This document shows, in pieces, positions 59,701-64,000 of a stretch of 64,000 nucleotides of DNA. Origin of the DNA: Astropecten irregularis (lineage: Eukaryota; Echinodermata; Asteroidea; Paxillosida; Astropectinidae); contig OZ020251.1 in assembly GCA_963971285.1 (NCBI GenBank), positions 4,402,001 to 4,466,000 of the forward strand, read 5' to 3'. A program made the translations under genes and the position numbers. The first letter of the stretch is position 1. Each line of letters begins with the position of its first letter. The notes under the pieces are model-generated. The model did no database searches. It saw nothing but the letters and a program-made list of their open reading frames with translations, and had not been told where the DNA came from.

Positions 59701-61255
59701 TGGTTAATAACTAACCAAAATATTCTAGTAAATCACCTAAATTTTTCTAATAATTTCAGTGAACGTCCTTGTAACGTTCTAAAAGTAAGACCAGATATTA
59801 TTTATCGCGTCAACTTTGGTTAATAACTAACCAAAATATTCTAGTAAATAACCTAAATTTTTCTAATCATTTCAGTGAACGTCCTTGTAACGTTCTTAAA
59901 GTAAGACCAGATATTATTTATCGCGTCAACTTTGGTTAATAACTAACCAAAATATTCTAGTAAATAACCAAAATTTTTCTAATCATTTCAGTGAACGTCC
60001 TTGTAACGTTCTAAAAGTAAGACCAGATATTATTTATCGCGTCAACTTTGGTTAATAACTAACCAAAATATTCTAGTAAATCACCTAAATTTTTCTAATC
60101 ATTTCAGTGAACGTCCTAGTAACGTTCTAAAAGTAAGACCAGATATTATTTATCGCGTCAACTTTGGTTAATAACTAACCAAAATATTTTAGTAAATAAC
60201 CTAAATTTTTCAAATCATTTCAGTGAACGTCCTTGTAACGTTCTTAAAGTAAGACCAGATATTATTTATCGCGTCAACTTTGGTTAATAACTAACCAAAA
60301 TATTCTAGTAAATAACCTAAATTTTTCTAATCATTTCAGTGAACGTCCTTGTAACGTTCTAAAAGTAAGACCAGATATTATTTATCGCGTCAACTTTGGT
60401 TAATAACTAACCAAAATATTCTAGTAAATAACCGAAATTTTTCTACTAATTTCAGTGAACGTCCTTGTAACGTTCTAAAAGTAAGACCAGATATTATTTA
60501 TCGCGTCAACTTTGGTTAATAACTAACCAAAATATTCTAGTAAATAACCTAAATTTTTCTAATAATTTAAGTGAACGTCCTTGTAACGTTCTTAAAGTAA
60601 GACCAGATATTATTTATCGCGTCAACTTTGGTTAATAACTAACCAAAATATTCTAGTAAATAACCGAAATTTTTCTACTAATTTCAGTGAACGTCCTTGT
60701 AACGTTCTAAAAGTAAGACCAGATATTATTTATCGCGTCAACTTTGGTTAATAACTAACCAAAATATTCTAGTAAATAACCTAAATTTTTCTAATAATTT
60801 TCTGCAATTTAAATATAGATTTATCGTGTCAACTTTGGTTAATAACTAACCAAAATATTCTAGTAAATAACCTAAATTTTTCTAATAATTTTCTGCAATT
60901 TAAATATAGATTTATCGCGTCAACTTTGGTTAATAACTAACCAAAATATTCTAGTAAATAACCTAAATATTTCTAATAATTTCAGTGAACGTCCTTGTAA
61001 CGTTCTAAAAGTAAGACCAGATATTATTTATCGCGTCAACTTTGGTTAATAACTAACCAAAATATTCTAGTAAATAACCTAAATTTTTCTAATAATTTCA
61101 ATGAACGTCCTTGTAACGTTCTTAAAGTAAGACCCGATATTATTTATCGCGTCAACTTTGGATAATAACTAACCAAAATATTCTAGTAATAACCTAAATT
61201 TTTCTAATAATTTCAGTGAACGTCATTGTAACGTTCTAAAAGTAAGACCGGATAT
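41702..61255. repeat. 116-bp satellite array (~168 monomers)
   Basis: Head-to-tail monomers with a measured period of 116 bp (e.g. CGTCAAC at 42181, 42297, 42413). A monomer runs ATTTATCGCGTCAACTTTGG, TTAATAACTAACCAAAATAT, TCTAGTAAATAACCTAAATT, TTTCTAATAATTTCAGTGAA, CGTCCTTGTAACGTTCTAAA, AGTAAGACCAGATATT. It contains two inverted repeats: TTTGGTTA/TAACCAAA with a 5-nt loop and GAACGT/ACGTTC with a 7-nt loop. Splice-like motifs are described under findings. Blocks of about 28 monomers are repeated (diagnostic variants at 43472 and 46721, and 43990 and 47239, both 3,249 bp apart), as are blocks of about 45-47 monomers. No coding capacity. Confidence 0.98.
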
Positions 61256-61384
61256 AACCAAGTAGAAAGAAGGGATAATGCTTAATGGAGACAAGAAAAA
61301 GTGGAAGTGAAAATTACAAACGTAAAAGTTGCACGCAAAAGCTATATTCTACGAGTTGCATCTACGCTGCTTTGCATTGCTCAT
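61256..61384. repeat. Satellite-complex tail module, copy 1
   Basis: AAGTAGAAAGAAGGGATAAT, TTAATGGAGACAAGAAAAAG, AAAAGTTGCACGCAAAAGCT and TCTACGAGTTGCATCTACGC. The same order recurs at 62690-62815. It links the 116-bp array to a 46-bp array. Confidence 0.85.
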
Positions 61385-61880
61385 TAATGCTGCTTCTTGC
61401 TGTCTAGTTTTATTACATTGCATCGAGCATCAAAGGTGCTTCTTGCTGTCTAGTTTTATTAAATTGCATCGAGCATCAAAGGTGCTTCTTGCTGTCTAGT
61501 TTTATTTAATTGCATCGAGCATCAAAGGTGCTTCTTGCTGTCTAGTTTTATTAAATTGCATCGAGCATCAAAGGTGCTTCTTGCTGTCTAGTTTTATTAA
61601 ATTGCATCGAGCATCAAAGGTGCTTCTTGCTGTCTAGTTTTATTAAATTGCATCGAGCATCAAAGGTGCTTCTTGCTGTCTAGTTTTATTAAATTGCATC
61701 GAGCATCAAAGGTGCTTCTTGCTGTCTAGTTTTATTAAATTGCATCGAGCATCAAAGGTGCTTCTTGCTGTCTAGTTTTATTAAATTGCATCGAGCATCA
61801 AAGGTGCTTCTTGCTGTCTAGTTTGATTAAATTGCATCGAGCATCAAAGGTGCTTCTTGCTGTCTAGTTTTATTTTATTG
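61385..61880. repeat. 46-bp tandem array, second block
   Basis: About 10-11 units, more uniform than the first block. It ends TAGTTTTATTTTATTGAATG, the same sequence that lies in the core module before the 116-bp array. Confidence 0.95.
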
Positions 61881-61917
61881 AATGTAATTTTCATGTTTTC
61901 ATGAAAAAATCACATGC

Positions 61918-61990
61918 TGGCTCAGGTGGGATTCGAACCCACGACCTCCTGCTTACTAGTGCAGGTGCCATACCGCTAGGCCACTGTGCT
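61918..61990 (-). tRNA. tRNA-like sequence (pseudogene or SINE head)
   Basis: The minus strand has box A (TGGCCTAGCGG), a T arm GTGGG-TTCGAAT-CCCAC and an anticodon stem CCTGC/GCAGG around ACTAGTAA. The anticodon loop is one base too long; if the extra A is ignored, CT-AGT-AA would suggest a Thr(AGT) origin. The acceptor stem pairs in 5 of 7 positions only. I regard it as a tRNA pseudogene or tRNA-derived SINE start rather than a functional tRNA. Confidence 0.5.
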
Positions 61991-62079
61991 AGCTGGGGTC
62001 AGCGGGGGTGAATCGAATCCAGTATTGCGGCGAGTACCGCACTGCATACTTGAAAATGAAAAAGTTTTTGATGAAAGAG

Positions 62080-62510
62080 TTCATGAACGGAACAAAGAAC
62101 AGAACGTGGAATGGAACCAAGAACGAACCATGGAACGGAACGTGGATTGGAACACAGAACAAAATGTAGAAAAAACACAGAACGGAACACAGAGTGGAAC
62201 GCAGAAAGGGATGCACAACAGAATGCACGACGGAATACAGAACATTTGAACGCGGAGCGGAACGCAGTATACGGAATGCACAGATCGGAACGAGATTAGA
62301 ACGCGGATATCGGATAATGAAGCACGAAAAAAACACGGGATGACACATGCAGAATAATTGCTACCTTCCGCATCCCATTCCTCTTCCCATTCTACGTTCA
62401 GTTCCGTGTTTAATTCCACCTTCTGCTCCAAGATCTTTTCCAAGATTCGTTCCAAGTACCGTTAAAAGTTCCATTCCACGATTTGTTCCTTCTACCATTC
62501 ATTGACTCTT
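62080..62510. repeat. Degenerate GGAACGCAGA repeat with inverted half
   Basis: From 62080 to 62300 the plus strand repeats a loose 10-mer such as GGAACGCAGA, GGAACGTGGA, GGAACACAGA. From 62365 to 62510 the other orientation appears (TTCCATTC, TTCCGTGT, GTTCCAAG). The two halves could fold on each other. Open frames of 60-124 codons over this area come from the 10-mer. Confidence 0.75.
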
Positions 62511-62559
62511 TCATCATTACCTTATTCATCTCCATGGGGGCCTATGTCAATAAACCTGG

Positions 62560-62689
62560 TAGCAGTCTACGTCCAAGCGAAAAGACCGCTAAGCCCGGTA
62601 GACAGCCTACTTCCCGGTGGAAAGACCGGTAAGCCCAGTAGATAGGACTCTTCCCGGCAGTAAGACCGGATTAGCCCAGTAGAAAGATT
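62560..62689. repeat. AAGACCGGTAAGCCCAGTAG short repeat
   Basis: Three to four units of about 45-50 bp containing AAAGACCG and TAAGCCCAGTAGA. The motif resembles the 116-bp monomer end plus tail module junction at 61247-61275 (GTAAGACCGGATATAACC, AAGTAGAAAGA). Confidence 0.7.
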
Positions 62690-62815
62690 GGCTTATGCCT
62701 AATGGAGACAAGAAAAGCTTGCTAGTAAAAATTACAAATGTAAAAGTTGCACGCAAGAGCTATATTCTACGAGTTGCATCTATGCTGCTTTGCATTGCTC
62801 ACTAACAATGCTTAC
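62690..62815. repeat. Satellite-complex tail module, copy 2
   Basis: CTAATGGAGACAAGAAAAGC, AAAAGTTGCACGCAAGAGCT and TCTACGAGTTGCATCTATGC match 61256-61384. Here it is followed by non-repetitive sequence instead of a 46-bp array. Confidence 0.85.
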
Positions 62816-62896
62816 TTAGTTCTAGAAGGAATAGAGAAAGTTAGAGAGCAGCAGACATCAGAGAAAAGACTGATGTTTAATGATTCTACTGCTTCA

Positions 62897-63073
62897 CCTT
62901 ATTATTATTAAACTGGCAGACCTTTGCCTAGACCAGAAACAAGGAGTGACCCTTTTCACTGGTCTGTCGCAAAGGTTGGGGTAACAACGCCAGGCGGAAA
63001 ACTGGATAAGTTCTCCTACCCCTCAAATAACTAAGTTTTTATTTTATTGAATGAAATTTTCATATCTGCATTT
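62897..63073. repeat. Satellite-complex core module, copy 2
   Basis: Begins (TTA)n and AAACTGGCAGACCTTTGCCT, nearly identical to 41513-41701, and again leads into the 116-bp array. Confidence 0.85.
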
Positions 63074-64000
63074 TAAATATAGATTTATCGCGTCAACTTT
63101 GGTTAATAACAAACCAAAATATTCTAGTAAATAACCTCAATTTTTCTAATAATTTTCTGCAATTTAAATATAGATTTATCGCGTCAACTTTGGTTAATAA
63201 CTAACCAAAATATTCTAGTAAATAACCTAAATTTTTCTAATAATTTCAGTGAACGTCTTTGTAACGTTCTAAAAGTAAGACCAGATATTATTTATCGCGT
63301 CAACTTTGGTTAATAACTAACCAAATTATTCTAGTAAATAACCCTTAAATTTTCTAATAATTTAAGTGAACATCCTTGTAACGTTCTAAAAGTAAGACCA
63401 GATATTATTTATCGCGTCAACTTTGGTTAATAACTAACCAAAATATTCTAGTAAATAACCTAAATTTTTCTAATCATTTCAGTGAACGTCCTTGTAACGT
63501 TCTTAAAGTAAGACCAGATATTATTTATCGCGTCAACTTTGGTTAATAACTAACCAAAATATTCTAGTAAATAACAAAAATTTTTCTAATCATTTCAGTG
63601 AACGTCCTTGTAACGTTCTAAAAGTAAGACCAGATATTATTTATCGCGTCAACTTTGGTTAATAACTAACCAAAATATTCTAGTAAATCACCTAAATTTT
63701 TCTAATAATTTCAGTGAACGTCCTTGTAACGTTCTTAAAGTAAGACCAGATATTATTTATCGCGTCAACTTTGGTTAATAACTAACCAAAATATTCTAGT
63801 AAATAACCGAAATTTTTCTACTAATTTCAGTGAACGTCCTTGTAACGTTCTAAAAGTAAGACCAGATATTATTTATCGCGTCAACTTTGGTTAATAACTA
63901 ACCAAAATATTCTAGTAAATAACCGAAATGTTTCTACTAATTTCAGTGAACCTCCTTGTCACGTTCTAAAAGTAAGACCAGATATTATTTATCGCGTCAA
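63074..64000. repeat. 116-bp satellite array, second block (runs off window)
   Basis: Same monomer as 41702-61255. The first unit is of the short type that lacks the splice-like part and ends TTTTCTGCAATTTAAATATA. About eight units are visible before the window ends mid-monomer. Confidence 0.97.

Noticed and set aside
40113-61880. CRISPR-like regular repeats
   Set aside because: Units are head-to-tail without unique spacers, the DNA is from an animal, and no cas genes are present.
61918-61990. Functional tRNA-Thr gene
   Set aside because: Acceptor stem pairs in only 5 of 7 positions and the anticodon loop has one extra base.
61986-62455. Overlapping frames of 60-124 codons on both strands
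   Set aside because: Produced by the degenerate GGAACGCAGA 10-mer and its inverted half.

Overview
The window is nuclear DNA from an animal. Its only recognisable host gene is split into short exons with canonical GT/AG borders. Most of the rest is introns, tandem arrays and transposon remains. No bacterial-style operons or CRISPR loci are present. The many TACATGTA-type palindromes, the miniature transposons with GGGGCCAATTTCAT ends and a DIRS-like retroelement suggest a marine invertebrate. I lean towards an echinoderm, but that is inference, not proof.

The gene is a BRSK/SAD-type serine/threonine kinase (LKB1-activated, AMPK-related) on the minus strand. Four exons join in phase: 28970-29064, 11646-11731, 10363-10503 and 8031-8181. 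Together they encode the kinase domain from just after the glycine-rich loop through the VAVK lysine, HRD and DFG to the CPE motif. Later exons lie beyond the left edge. The glycine-rich-loop exon was not found. An exon-like segment at 38056-38131 has the right phase and a fitting C-terminal sequence to be an upstream exon, but this is weak.

Layout: 1-7900 is intronic or downstream sequence full of miniature inverted-repeat elements (470-937, 2681-3010, 3030-3415, 6655-7072, 7074-7402, 7765-7903). It also holds a 0.9-1.2 kb tandem duplication (4131-6226) whose second copy carries a MITE absent from the first. From 8031 to 11731 are three kinase exons; the middle one sits between a 60-bp array (9405-10300) and a 64-79-bp array (10508-11090). 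The 17.2 kb intron 11732-28969 is about 80 percent one heptanucleotide array (14947-28694, roughly 1,960 units of CGGACAA and variants). Sequence from 29065 to 34390 is more MITE-rich non-coding DNA. A decayed DIRS-like element with reverse transcriptase, RNase H and tyrosine recombinase remnants and inverted ends lies at 34390-37095, with a 379-bp MITE nested inside. Two tRNA-derived SINE copies follow at 37.2 and 37.65 kb.

From 39.5 kb to the right edge the sequence is a modular satellite complex: a 34-bp array, a 46-bp array, a unique core, about 168 copies of a 116-bp monomer (41.7-61.25 kb), then a second set of the same modules with a tRNA-like segment, and the 116-bp array again running off the window. 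Every 116-bp monomer contains a branchpoint-like, 3' splice-like and 5' splice-like motif in the right order around a 25-nt segment. That pattern and the heptamer array inside a neuronal-type kinase gene are the most unusual features. The very long open frames over the arrays are by-products of stop-free repeats, not genes.
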